From assembly GCF_031458395.1 (NCBI RefSeq), contig NZ_JAVDYJ010000001.1, positions 992,001 to 1,056,000 of the forward strand: a stretch of DNA of 64,000 nucleotides. Direction: 5' to 3'. The notes below the pieces were generated by a model that was not told the origin of the DNA, searched no databases, and saw only the letters and a list, made by a program, of their open reading frames with translations. The stretch's first letter is position 1, and each line of letters starts with the position of its first letter. This DNA is from Enteractinococcus fodinae (GTDB taxonomy: Bacteria; Actinomycetota; Actinomycetes; Actinomycetales; Micrococcaceae). The translations under genes were made by a program, and so were the position numbers. This document shows, piece by piece, positions 26,676-34,869 of this stretch.

Positions 26676-27316
26676 CGAGGCATCAGCCTTGACGGATCAT
26701 TGATGTTACCTCCGGGGTGGGGGTGTGCGGTGGCGATGGTGGTGGCCAGTTGAAGGACGGTTTCGGTGGCCTCTCGGGTGGGAATGTTGCCGCCATAACT
26801 GATGCGGTTGAACTCGGTGGAAGCCTCGGTGAGGCCTTCACGATACGCCGGCAGCACGGCCCCCAGAGACCATCCGAAAGTGGTGGCTGTGGTGGCAGGC
26901 GTGACCTCGACCAGTTCACGGTCGGATGCGCTGCGCACGATAAATCGGTAGGCCTGCAGGTAGGCCTGATCGAATTGGTCGGCGTTGAACAAGCGATGGG
27001 CAGCACGGAGGTAATCCTCGGCCGGGACACTGGGGTCTGCAAGTTGAGCTTCCTGCCGGGTGCCTGCCGGCGAGACCGAGGGTCGAAAATACCGAAACAG
27101 GGCAAATGCCAACACCCCAACGGCGATGATCAATAGAACCTGCACGATGACACTGCCGGTGCCGGTGGGATCGATATTGATGGCCAGTGCGTCGTTGAGC
27201 CAGCCGATGATGCGCTCCCAGAGGGTCATCCCGGCCGGATCGAGGTCATAGGTCTCAATGCGCTCATCGAGCAGTTGCCGGGCATCGTCGTCATCGGGAG
27301 TCCAGGGGATGGTCAC
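26672..27316 (-). CDS. DUF4129 domain-containing membrane protein
   Basis: 214 residues. One membrane helix (about 54-76, GSVIVQVLLIIAVGVLAFALF) separates a short N-terminal part from a C-terminal cytosolic DUF4129-like domain with YLRAAHRLFNADQFDQAYLQAYRFI. In other genomes this domain is often fused to transglutaminase-like proteins within MoxR clusters; here it is free-standing. Four-base overlap with both neighbours. Confidence 0.85.
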   Translation of the reverse strand: MTIPWTPDDDDARQLLDERIETYDLDPAGMTLWERIIGWLNDALAINIDPTGTGSVIVQVLLIIAVGVLAFALFRYFRPSVSPAGTRQEAQLADPSVPAEDYLRAAHRLFNADQFDQAYLQAYRFIVRSASDRELVEVTPATTATTFGWSLGAVLPAYREGLTEASTEFNRISYGGNIPTREATETVLQLATTIATAHPHPGGNINDPSRLMPR

Positions 27317-28683
27317 TGCTCAGACCCCGGCGGGGTCGGTGGTGCCGGTGGTCCCTGCGGTCCGGATTGCCCGGGATGAGGGGGCTGCTGGGTTGGGTAG
27401 GGGTAATGCGGCTGGTTCAGTGGGCTGTGTTGACCTGTGTTGTGCAGGCCGGGCCCAAAGGGAGCACCGGAGGTTGCCGGGGTGGCATGTCGACCCGGGA
27501 TCGTGTCATCAGCTTCGTCGTCGGCTCCTACCGGTTGTTGCATGGAGGTATCAAATCGATCCGAACGGGCACCGGCTGCATATTGGGACGCTAATTGCTG
27601 GAAGTGTAGGCTGAGGCCTTCTTTCCGGAAGCGGTAATCGAAGTAGAAGAAAATAGAGATCAACACGGCCATATTTGTGACAATAAAGGTGATCAGGGTG
27701 GCGATCGCGTTGATGAGCAGGTTCACCACCATGACTGAACCAAACAGCTCCGCCTCCGTGCCAGCGCTGGCCACGATAAAGCCCGAGATGAAACTCAGCG
27801 GACTGGTGATGATCGCCGAGACGATCCCCAGGATCAACGCAAATAACAGTACTATGCCAAGCGTGCGCCAGAAGTGCCCGCGGGTCAGGCGCCAAGACCG
27901 ACGAAGTGCTGCAAAAATGCTGACGTCTTCGATAATCATCGTCGGAATGACCAGATACCAACGAATCACCAAGAACAACGCCACCACCAAGGGCGCGAAG
28001 ACAGCCACGAGCACGCTGATAACGGTAGCTGCCACACCGGCGCCGCTTTGTGGTTCTCCGCCAGCAAATGCCACAGCGATGACCAGAAATACCAACAGCG
28101 CCACGACGAGCCAGACCACCACGACAGCGGCGATCAACAGGGCGATCAGTCCGATGAGTCTGCCCCATTGCCCCCGTAGTAATCGGAAGCCTTGGCCCAG
28201 AGAGGTCTTCATCCCGATGGCCCCGCGTGCGACCATCGCGGAGTACATCCCCCAGTTAAGAGTTTGGCCCAAGAGCATGACGAGCTGCGATAGCATCATG
28301 GCCCCAAAGAAGCCGAGCCCAAGACCGCTAAAGATTTGGTCGAAGGCGGCAGAGGGGTCAAACATTGCGGTCCCAAAGGAGCGCAGCAGAAAAAACTCGC
28401 CGGTAGCAGCAAGGATGGCGGCTATCGAGCCGAAGATCAGGGCGGCCCCAAAAAATAGGCCGGGGGATTTTCGAATCGTGGTAAACATTGAAGCGAAGTA
28501 ATCACCCAGAGTCAGGGGACGCAGCGGCAAGGTACCTGGTTGACTTGCGGCCACATATGGGGCTTGCCCGCCATAATTTGGGTATGGACTCGGCTGGGCG
28601 TCCTGCGAACTCCAACTATAGGAGCCCGGCTGTTGTGGCCCCTGGTGTTCAGGGGGTGGATTGGGTGGGCCGTACTGTGACAT
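27313..28683 (-). CDS. Multi-pass membrane protein, GDPD membrane-domain-like
   Basis: 456 residues with a Pro/Gln/Tyr-rich N-terminus (about 1-55) and a similar Pro-rich C-terminus (about 395-456) flanking about six membrane helices (first near 75-100). A block near residue 240 (RWYLVIPTMIIEDVSIFAALRRSWRLTRGHFWR) matches the conserved signature of glycerophosphodiester phosphodiesterase membrane-domain proteins. No catalytic GDPD domain is present, so enzymatic activity is not implied. It is the first gene of the MoxR/DUF58 operon and its divergent partner is mtrA. Confidence 0.85.
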   Translation of the reverse strand: MSQYGPPNPPPEHQGPQQPGSYSWSSQDAQPSPYPNYGGQAPYVAASQPGTLPLRPLTLGDYFASMFTTIRKSPGLFFGAALIFGSIAAILAATGEFFLLRSFGTAMFDPSAAFDQIFSGLGLGFFGAMMLSQLVMLLGQTLNWGMYSAMVARGAIGMKTSLGQGFRLLRGQWGRLIGLIALLIAAVVVVWLVVALLVFLVIAVAFAGGEPQSGAGVAATVISVLVAVFAPLVVALFLVIRWYLVIPTMIIEDVSIFAALRRSWRLTRGHFWRTLGIVLLFALILGIVSAIITSPLSFISGFIVASAGTEAELFGSVMVVNLLINAIATLITFIVTNMAVLISIFFYFDYRFRKEGLSLHFQQLASQYAAGARSDRFDTSMQQPVGADDEADDTIPGRHATPATSGAPFGPGLHNTGQHSPLNQPHYPYPTQQPPHPGQSGPQGPPAPPTPPGSEQ

Positions 28684-28823
28684 GGGCTCCTCATAACCTT
28701 GCGTGTGCCAGGGGTGCGTGACAAGAATCAGTCAGACGAGTAGTACGACAGATTCTAACCACGGTAGACCAGACTCGATGGGCAATTTTGGCGCGATTAC
28801 CTTAATATCCATTATGGAACAGG

Positions 28824-28852
28824 TTACGCGGAGTTGTCCGGTATGCTTTAGA
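28824..28852 (+). promoter_or_regulatory. Possible mtrA promoter
   Basis: TTACGC and TTTAGA are separated by 17 bases and lie 39 bases before the TTG start. Weak -35 agreement; low confidence. Confidence 0.35.
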
Positions 28853-28890
28853 CGGGAATTCATCTACCAGTCGCGCGGGAAGGAAGATGG

Positions 28891-29562
28891 TTGAAGACCA
28901 AAATTTTAGTGGTTGACGACGATGAAGCATTGGCCGAGATGATCGGGATCGTCTTGAGTAACGATGGGTTCGAAACCTACTTCTGTTACGACGGGAATCA
29001 AGCCAATGACATGTATCGTAGCGTCCGCCCGGACTTGGTGCTCTTGGACCTCATGCTGCCCGGCAAAGACGGAATCGAGATTCTGCGGGAGCTACGTAAA
29101 GAGTCCGACACCCCTGTGGTCATGTTGACCGCAAAGTCTGAAACCGCCGACGTCGTGCGTGGCCTCGAAGCCGGCGCCGATGACTACGTGCCCAAACCGT
29201 TTAAACCCGCCGAGCTGGTTGCCCGGGTGCGCGCCCGGTTACGCGAAACCGATAGTCGCGACCCTGAAACCCTACAGATCGCTGACTTGACCATCGACGT
29301 CGCTGGCCACGAAGTGACCCGCGATGGCGAAAGCCTCAGCTTGACCCCGCTGGAATTCGACCTGCTGGTGGAACTTGCACGTCGACCAGGCCAAGTGTTG
29401 ACCCGCGAAGAGCTACTCGAAGAGATTTGGGGCTACCGCCATCAGGGCGACGCCCGGTTGGTCAATGTCCACGTGCAGCGGTTGCGCGCCAAAGTGGAAA
29501 AAGACCCTGACAATCCAGAAGTGATTCTCACCGTGCGCGGGGTCGGATATAAAGCCGGTTGA
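28891..29562 (+). CDS. mtrA: Two-component response regulator MtrA
   Basis: 223 residues. The receiver domain has the acidic pocket VVDDDEAL, the phospho-acceptor Asp53 in LVLLDLMLPGKDG and Lys82 in MLTAKS. The C-terminal OmpR-type winged helix ends in VNVHVQRLRAKVEKDPDNPEVI and TVRGVGYKAG. Start is TTG with GGAAGGAAG upstream; a nearer ATG at 28887 is out of frame. MtrA is the conserved actinobacterial regulator of cell wall and division genes; mtrB and lpqB follow in their usual order. Confidence 0.96.
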   Translation: MKTKILVVDDDEALAEMIGIVLSNDGFETYFCYDGNQANDMYRSVRPDLVLLDLMLPGKDGIEILRELRKESDTPVVMLTAKSETADVVRGLEAGADDYVPKPFKPAELVARVRARLRETDSRDPETLQIADLTIDVAGHEVTRDGESLSLTPLEFDLLVELARRPGQVLTREELLEEIWGYRHQGDARLVNVHVQRLRAKVEKDPDNPEVILTVRGVGYKAG

Positions 29563-29564
29563 TC

Positions 29565-31319
29565 ATGTCCACCGACATTGCAACCCCGGCCGAAGCGCCG
29601 CCAGAGCAGCAAAGACCCTCATGGTTTCAACGCCTTGGTCGCATGGCCAATCGCGCTCGCCGTCGGTTCTTGTGGCGCTGGGATTCGTCGATGTCTCTGC
29701 GTACCGCCGTTATCGCGGCGGCAGCAACCATCATCGGGTCCTTGTTCCTGGCGTTTTTTCTTACCCAACAGATCACCAGCGGGTTGTTTCGATCTCGGTT
29801 CAATCAAGTCCAAGCCGAAGCAAACCACGCGTTGCAACAGACCCGCCAGGTCTTTGAAAACGCCGCGACCGCGGACGAAGAATCCACCACTTCACTGGTT
29901 GCTGACACGCTGCGGCAGCTGACCACTGACGACACGGCTTTCGCCCGGGACTTCTTGCTGTTGCCACTTGACGAAGACGACAGCCTGTATGTGGGTTCGA
30001 TGAGTTCCGGAGGCGCCACGGAACAACTCATCACCGATGAGTTAGCCGAACAGGTTGCTTCCGGGAGTGGAATTTATTACCAATCCATTTCCTTGCCGGA
30101 TGCGGGCTCCACCCAACCCGGCCTGGCATTTGGGACCCAGGTTGTACTGCCGCCCGGCAACTACTACGCGCTGTATTTCATCTATGATCTGTCCGACGTC
30201 CAGGCGACCATTGACTACCTGATGAACATCCTGCTGGTAGCCGGAGTGGTGTTGGTGTTCATGAATATCGGCATTGCACTGTGGGTCACCCGCTCGGTCG
30301 GAAAACCTATTCAACAGGCTGCCCAAACTGCCGAATGGCTCTCGTCGGGGGATCTGTCGGTCCGGATGGACGTCAAACGCACCGACGAAATCGGCTCACT
30401 GTCCGAGTCGTTCAATAAGATGGCCGACAACATTCAGGACCAGATCACCCAGCTGGCTGACCTGTCACAGATCCAGCAACGCTTCGTCTCCGATGTGTCC
30501 CACGAGTTGCGCACCCCGTTGACGACGGTGTCCATGGCTTCGGAAGTGCTGTATGAGTCCCGTGGTGAGTTGGATCCGGTGCTGCGTCGTTCGACTGAAT
30601 TGATGCATCACCAAGTTCAGCGGTTCCAAGCGTTATTGGAAGACCTGCTAGAAATTTCTCGTTTCGACGCCGGAGTGGCTGAGGTCGCCGTCGAGAAAAC
30701 TGATCTGCTGCACCTAGCTGCTGATGTCGCGCTCACGGCCCAGCCTTTGGCAGACAAGATGGAAACACAACTGTCAGTCGTGGCCAAAGGAGACTCCTTC
30801 ACCGCTGAAGTTGACTCGCGTCGTATCGAACGCATTCTGCGCAATCTGGTCAATAACGCGATTGAACACGGGTTGTCCAACCCGGTGGATGTCATATTAG
30901 AAGGTGACGATACCGCAGTGTCCATTGTGGTACGTGATCACGGTATGGGCATGACCGAAGAGCAACTCGAACACGTCTTTGATCGGTTCTGGCGCGCCGA
31001 CCCGGCGCGTACCCGTACCACCGGTGGTTCAGGCTTAGGATTAGCCATCGCCGTCGAAGATACGCGCCTGCATAACGGTACCCTTGACGCCTGGGGCAAA
31101 ATCGATCAAGGTTCGGCGTTCCGGGTCACGCTGCCCAGGGTATCCGGCACCGTCGTGTCAGGGGCACCGCCGCTAGGCCTGCCGCCCGAATACGACCGGG
31201 CGCAACGTATTGCCCCCCGCGATGTGGATGTCACCGACGCTGAGGAACCGACCCATTCGGCCGTGTTCAATCGGATTACCGAACAACACCTGTACCAGCC
31301 GAAAAGTGAGTCCCCATGA
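29565..31319 (+). CDS. mtrB: Sensor histidine kinase MtrB
   Basis: 584 residues from ATG 29565 (a TTG at 29559 overlapping the mtrA stop is the alternative). Two membrane helices (about 46-70 and 220-244) bracket an extracytoplasmic sensor region, followed by HAMP (VGKPIQQAAQTAEWLSSGDLSVRM), the H box VSDVSHELRTPLTT with the phosphorylated His about residue 313, and a complete ATPase domain (NNAIEHG, DHGMGM, GGSGLGLAI). Partner of MtrA. The stop overlaps the lpqB start by four bases. Confidence 0.96.
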   Translation: MSTDIATPAEAPPEQQRPSWFQRLGRMANRARRRFLWRWDSSMSLRTAVIAAAATIIGSLFLAFFLTQQITSGLFRSRFNQVQAEANHALQQTRQVFENAATADEESTTSLVADTLRQLTTDDTAFARDFLLLPLDEDDSLYVGSMSSGGATEQLITDELAEQVASGSGIYYQSISLPDAGSTQPGLAFGTQVVLPPGNYYALYFIYDLSDVQATIDYLMNILLVAGVVLVFMNIGIALWVTRSVGKPIQQAAQTAEWLSSGDLSVRMDVKRTDEIGSLSESFNKMADNIQDQITQLADLSQIQQRFVSDVSHELRTPLTTVSMASEVLYESRGELDPVLRRSTELMHHQVQRFQALLEDLLEISRFDAGVAEVAVEKTDLLHLAADVALTAQPLADKMETQLSVVAKGDSFTAEVDSRRIERILRNLVNNAIEHGLSNPVDVILEGDDTAVSIVVRDHGMGMTEEQLEHVFDRFWRADPARTRTTGGSGLGLAIAVEDTRLHNGTLDAWGKIDQGSAFRVTLPRVSGTVVSGAPPLGLPPEYDRAQRIAPRDVDVTDAEEPTHSAVFNRITEQHLYQPKSESP

Positions 31320-33007
31320 GGTCGGTGCGCTACCTCACGCTCGTTGTCGCGGTGTTTGTAGCCACCATCCTGGCCGGCTGCGCCAGCATCCCGCAATCCA
31401 GTCAGGTCGGCGAATCTGATCCGCAAGCTGACATCGACCGAGACGTGGCCTACACCTTCAACCCAGCCGGCCCGGCAACCGACGCCACCCCAACCTCGGT
31501 CATCAACGGGTTCATCCTGGCGGCAACCGGCATTCAGGGAGATTTCTCTACCGCCCGTGAATTTCTGACCGACTCCGCAGCCGCCAACTGGGACCCGGCG
31601 GCCCAAACCACCATCTACACCGGACGGCCCATCGTGGATGCCACCGGCGACAACAACTACACCGTCGAGCTTGCCGTCGTCGGTTCCCTGGATGATGTCG
31701 GAGTGCTGGAGATCGCCGATGACGGCGCCACCCGCGAAGCCGACTTTGGGCTCGTGCAAGTTGATGGTCAGTGGCGAATCGATGAGGTCCCCGACGGCAT
31801 TCACCTTGACGCTGCACAATTCCGTGCACTGTTTAACACCCAAACGCTGTACTTCTATGACCCGACGTATCAGTATGCGGTACCCGATGTCCGGTGGATG
31901 CTCAACACTCCGGACCAACCCACCACGATCGTCAATGCGTTGCTAGATGGGCCAGCGCGGTATTTGGAGGGGGCGGTCGTGACGGCCTTCCCGGCCGATG
32001 CGGACCTGTACCGCGATGTGGTGCCGGTGACCAGTGGTATCGCCCAGGTCGATTTCACCGATGAGACCTTTCAAAACACTTCTGAACTCGGTCGATATCG
32101 CATGGCACAACAGCTGGAGCTGACGCTGCAGCGATACCCCGGTATTTCGGAACTTGCGATGACCCGTGAGCGCACCACCTTGACGTTCGAGGATCCCCCG
32201 GACGGTTTTGTCGCTGCCGATAGCACCGTGACCCCGGGTAATACTCAGGTGGGTGTCGATGCGGATACGGATCAATTGGTCAGTTACGAAGCCAATAGCA
32301 CCGGTACACTGCCGGGCTTTCCAAACGTGGCAAACCTCGAGCCCACTGACCCCACCATCAACCGCGAGCGCGACACCGCCGCCTTTGTGAACAGCGACCG
32401 TGACACGCTCTATATCGCCACCGATGCTACGCAGGCCTATGAAATCGCCACCGGATCAGAGCTGACGGCTCCATCACTTGATGTGCACGGCTGGGTATTT
32501 ACGGTCACCGATGGCAACACGATCATCGCTTCCAATACCAATCGCAACGGCCAAGTGTTAGAGATTATGCACCCCTGGGCCGGCCGCGACGAAGAAATCA
32601 TTGACCTGCGAATCTCACCGGAAGGCACCCGAGCCGCGGTCGTGGTCGAATCAGAAGATGACCCCGCCCAGCTGTACATCGCTGGGGTCATTCGCGACGA
32701 AGACAGCCAACCCCAAGCGCTAGGCAACACGTTCCGGCTCCAGACCGACGAACCTCCCAACCAAGTTTCGTGGTACTCCACCGCCGAGATCTTGGCCGGC
32801 CAAGTGTCTGCCCGAGACCGTGTCGAATTGGAACTCATCGGGTTTAGCGGCCCGTCTGTGAGTTTCAAACCGATGCTGGGAATGATCAACTTTTCGACCG
32901 GTGCTGGCAATACCTATGCCGAAACCGAAGACAACGTGTACCTGCGCGTCGGTAATAACTGGCGTGCCCAGCCCGAGGCTCCCACCCAACTGTCCTACCC
33001 GGGCTGA
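31316..33007 (+). CDS. lpqB: Lipoprotein LpqB
   Basis: 563 residues. The signal peptide ends in a clear lipobox (VATILAGCAS), so the mature protein is lipidated at Cys22 or so. A GerMN-like domain (about 170-290) and a beta-propeller-like C-terminal half follow, as in LpqB, which interacts with the MtrB sensor domain in mycobacteria and is the third gene of mtrAB-lpqB. The ATG overlaps the mtrB stop (ATGA). The stop codon lies inside a 17-base tandem repeat. Confidence 0.95.
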   Translation: MRSVRYLTLVVAVFVATILAGCASIPQSSQVGESDPQADIDRDVAYTFNPAGPATDATPTSVINGFILAATGIQGDFSTAREFLTDSAAANWDPAAQTTIYTGRPIVDATGDNNYTVELAVVGSLDDVGVLEIADDGATREADFGLVQVDGQWRIDEVPDGIHLDAAQFRALFNTQTLYFYDPTYQYAVPDVRWMLNTPDQPTTIVNALLDGPARYLEGAVVTAFPADADLYRDVVPVTSGIAQVDFTDETFQNTSELGRYRMAQQLELTLQRYPGISELAMTRERTTLTFEDPPDGFVAADSTVTPGNTQVGVDADTDQLVSYEANSTGTLPGFPNVANLEPTDPTINRERDTAAFVNSDRDTLYIATDATQAYEIATGSELTAPSLDVHGWVFTVTDGNTIIASNTNRNGQVLEIMHPWAGRDEEIIDLRISPEGTRAAVVVESEDDPAQLYIAGVIRDEDSQPQALGNTFRLQTDEPPNQVSWYSTAEILAGQVSARDRVELELIGFSGPSVSFKPMLGMINFSTGAGNTYAETEDNVYLRVGNNWRAQPEAPTQLSYPG

Positions 33008-33035
33008 GTTGTCCACAAGGCTGAGTTGTCCACAA
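33002..33035 (+). repeat. Two-copy 17-bp tandem repeat carrying TTGTCCACA
   Basis: GGCTGAGTTGTCCACAA occurs at 33002-33018 and again, identically, at 33019-33035. The first copy contains the lpqB stop codon. Each copy holds TTGTCCACA, which matches the high-GC actinobacterial DnaA-box form. Confidence 0.9.
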
Positions 33036-33084
33036 GCTGTGCTGATCCAGCCCCCTCGATGCTGCCATACGGCATGCTCGAAAC

Positions 33085-33849
33085 ATGCGTCTCTTACACC
33101 GTCTGGATAGCTTCATGACGTCGCCGGTGGCTCAACACGTCGGTCGGGCCTGGGGCGGTATGATGAATCTGCTGGTTCCCAATCCTTGTGCGCTGTGTGT
33201 TTGGTCTGATGCCGAAAAATACCATTTGTGTCGCGTGTGTACCGCTCTGCTCAGAGACCAAACCCGCCAGGTGATCCAGGCCCAAGATTTCGCCGATGCA
33301 TTACCGCTAGATATCGTGACGGGCCAACCTTTACCGGTATTTGCTGCCTCGTTATATACCCCGGAGATGGCAAGACTGGTCCTGAACTTCAAAGATCACC
33401 AGCGCATCAAACTCGCGCAAGTGTTTCGTCCGATTATGTACCGAACCCTGCAATACGCCACCCAAGACTGTGGCTCGCCATCCTATCGCGTGGTGCCTAT
33501 CCCAACCTCAGGTGCCGGTATGCGGAAACGCGGTTACAACCCAGTGACAATGATGCTGCCAAGCCCCCTGCCTGACAGGTTGCACTGCGATCCAGGTTTG
33601 TTGAAAACTCGATGGAATTTCTTTTCGCGCACTGCCCATCACGGCAGCGGGGTCCAGGCTCGGCGAGAAAGTGCTCGACGAAAGTTCCGGCTTGCTCGGC
33701 GACATCAAGAACCTGCAGAGCCTATTATCCTCGTGGATGACGTTTTGACTACTGGCGCGACACTCGCGGGAGCCGCCAGGACATTACAAGCGGCAGGTTT
33801 TGATATCGCTGCGGCTGTCGTACTGTCGACGGTGATACCGCGCAGTTAG
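33085..33849 (+). CDS. ComF-family phosphoribosyltransferase-like protein
   Basis: 254 residues. Two N-terminal Cys pairs (CALC ... CRVC, about residues 33-52) form the double-zinc-ribbon of ComF proteins. The C-terminal half has the PRPP-binding loop PIILVDDVLTTGATLAGAARTL (about 215). It is the Rv3242c type found between lpqB and hpf in actinobacteria. In naturally competent bacteria ComF acts in DNA uptake, but no competence genes lie in this window, so its role here is unknown. Confidence 0.9.
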   Translation: MRLLHRLDSFMTSPVAQHVGRAWGGMMNLLVPNPCALCVWSDAEKYHLCRVCTALLRDQTRQVIQAQDFADALPLDIVTGQPLPVFAASLYTPEMARLVLNFKDHQRIKLAQVFRPIMYRTLQYATQDCGSPSYRVVPIPTSGAGMRKRGYNPVTMMLPSPLPDRLHCDPGLLKTRWNFFSRTAHHGSGVQARRESARRKFRLARRHQEPAEPIILVDDVLTTGATLAGAARTLQAAGFDIAAAVVLSTVIPRS

Positions 33850-34035
33850 TCCGCCAGAGTGTCGAAGAAGTCCATAAAAAGTACTCGAGAGGTAGAGAGG
33901 CCAGACTAAATCTTATCCTGGCGGGCCACAGCAGGTAACATTGGGGTGACCAGCGAAGGCGGCGGAGCAAATAGGACGGGAGTTTTAGTTGTTTCGTCGT
34001 TAACTTTATTGTTCTAAGTACACGAGGAGGCTTTG

Positions 34036-34713
34036 ATGGCATTAGACATCAATTACCTAGCCCGCGACACAGATCTTACGGATGATTTTCGTTCTTACGT
34101 CGAAGAAAAGTTCGACAAGATCTCATCTTTGACCGAACAAGCGCAGCGTCTGGAGGTCAAACTCGTTTCTCGTGAATCACACACCGGAGCTTCCGGTCTG
34201 GTGACCGCTGAACTCACTTTGCATTCACCTCGAAACGTGGTTCGTTCCGAAGCTAATGATAACGATAAGCAAATCGCCTTCGATCACGCGTTTGCACGTT
34301 TACAGGAACGACTGCGCCGGCTTCGTGAACGAGCAAAAGGGGGGCGCCGTCGTCCCTCCGTGCAGGAACTTACCCAGAACTTCTCACCTGTACCATCTGA
34401 TGTCTCGCTGGTTGAAGAGGTCCTGGAGCAACAGGCCGCGGAGGCCAAGGAACAGGCTGAAGAAGAACGTATCAACCAGAACGGCGAAGTACCTGTGACG
34501 ATTCGTCGGAAGGTCTTCCCCACGGAGAAAATGACCCTGGATGATGCCATCGACAACATGGAACTGGTCGGACACGATTTCTACTTGTTTATTGATGAGG
34601 AGACCGATCTCCCATCGGTGGCCTATCGTCGTCGCGGTTGGTCTTACGGTGTGATCTCCATGGGGGATGAAGAAACTGAAACAGTACGCGATTATCGCCA
34701 GGCCGAATCCTAA
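34036..34713 (+). CDS. hpf: Ribosome hibernation promoting factor, long form
   Basis: 225 residues from ATG 34036, preceded by GAGGAGG at five bases. The N-terminal S30AE/RaiA domain (about 4-105) is followed by a linker and the C-terminal dimerisation domain of long HPF (about 165-220: KVFPTEKMTLDDAIDNMELVGHDFYLF). It binds the 30S decoding centre and pairs 70S ribosomes into inactive 100S dimers. In M. tuberculosis it likewise lies between comF-like and secA1. Confidence 0.95.
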   Translation: MALDINYLARDTDLTDDFRSYVEEKFDKISSLTEQAQRLEVKLVSRESHTGASGLVTAELTLHSPRNVVRSEANDNDKQIAFDHAFARLQERLRRLRERAKGGRRRPSVQELTQNFSPVPSDVSLVEEVLEQQAAEAKEQAEEERINQNGEVPVTIRRKVFPTEKMTLDDAIDNMELVGHDFYLFIDEETDLPSVAYRRRGWSYGVISMGDEETETVRDYRQAES

Positions 34714-34728
34714 AGCTAGCTGCTAAAC

Positions 34729-34762
34729 CATGATGCCCCGCCCGTAATGGTGGGGCATCATG
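34729..34762 (+). terminator. Hairpin after hpf
   Basis: CATGATGCCCC and GGGGCATCATG form an 11-base-pair stem with a 12-base loop. No strong T run follows, so it may be a weak or Rho-assisted terminator, or an mRNA end stabiliser. Confidence 0.6.
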
Positions 34763-34869
34763 TATGTCTAGGAGCCTGAAATTTGGTATCCGGGAAGCCT
34801 AGCGGCGTAGACTGTCAAATGTGTGCGGCAAAACCGCCATAGGAATAGACTTCGGGAGTACAAAAACAC

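Noticed and set aside
33002-33035. Tandem repeat as a CRISPR or origin
   Set aside because: Only two abutting 17-base copies with no spacer; no dnaA, dnaN or cas genes nearby.
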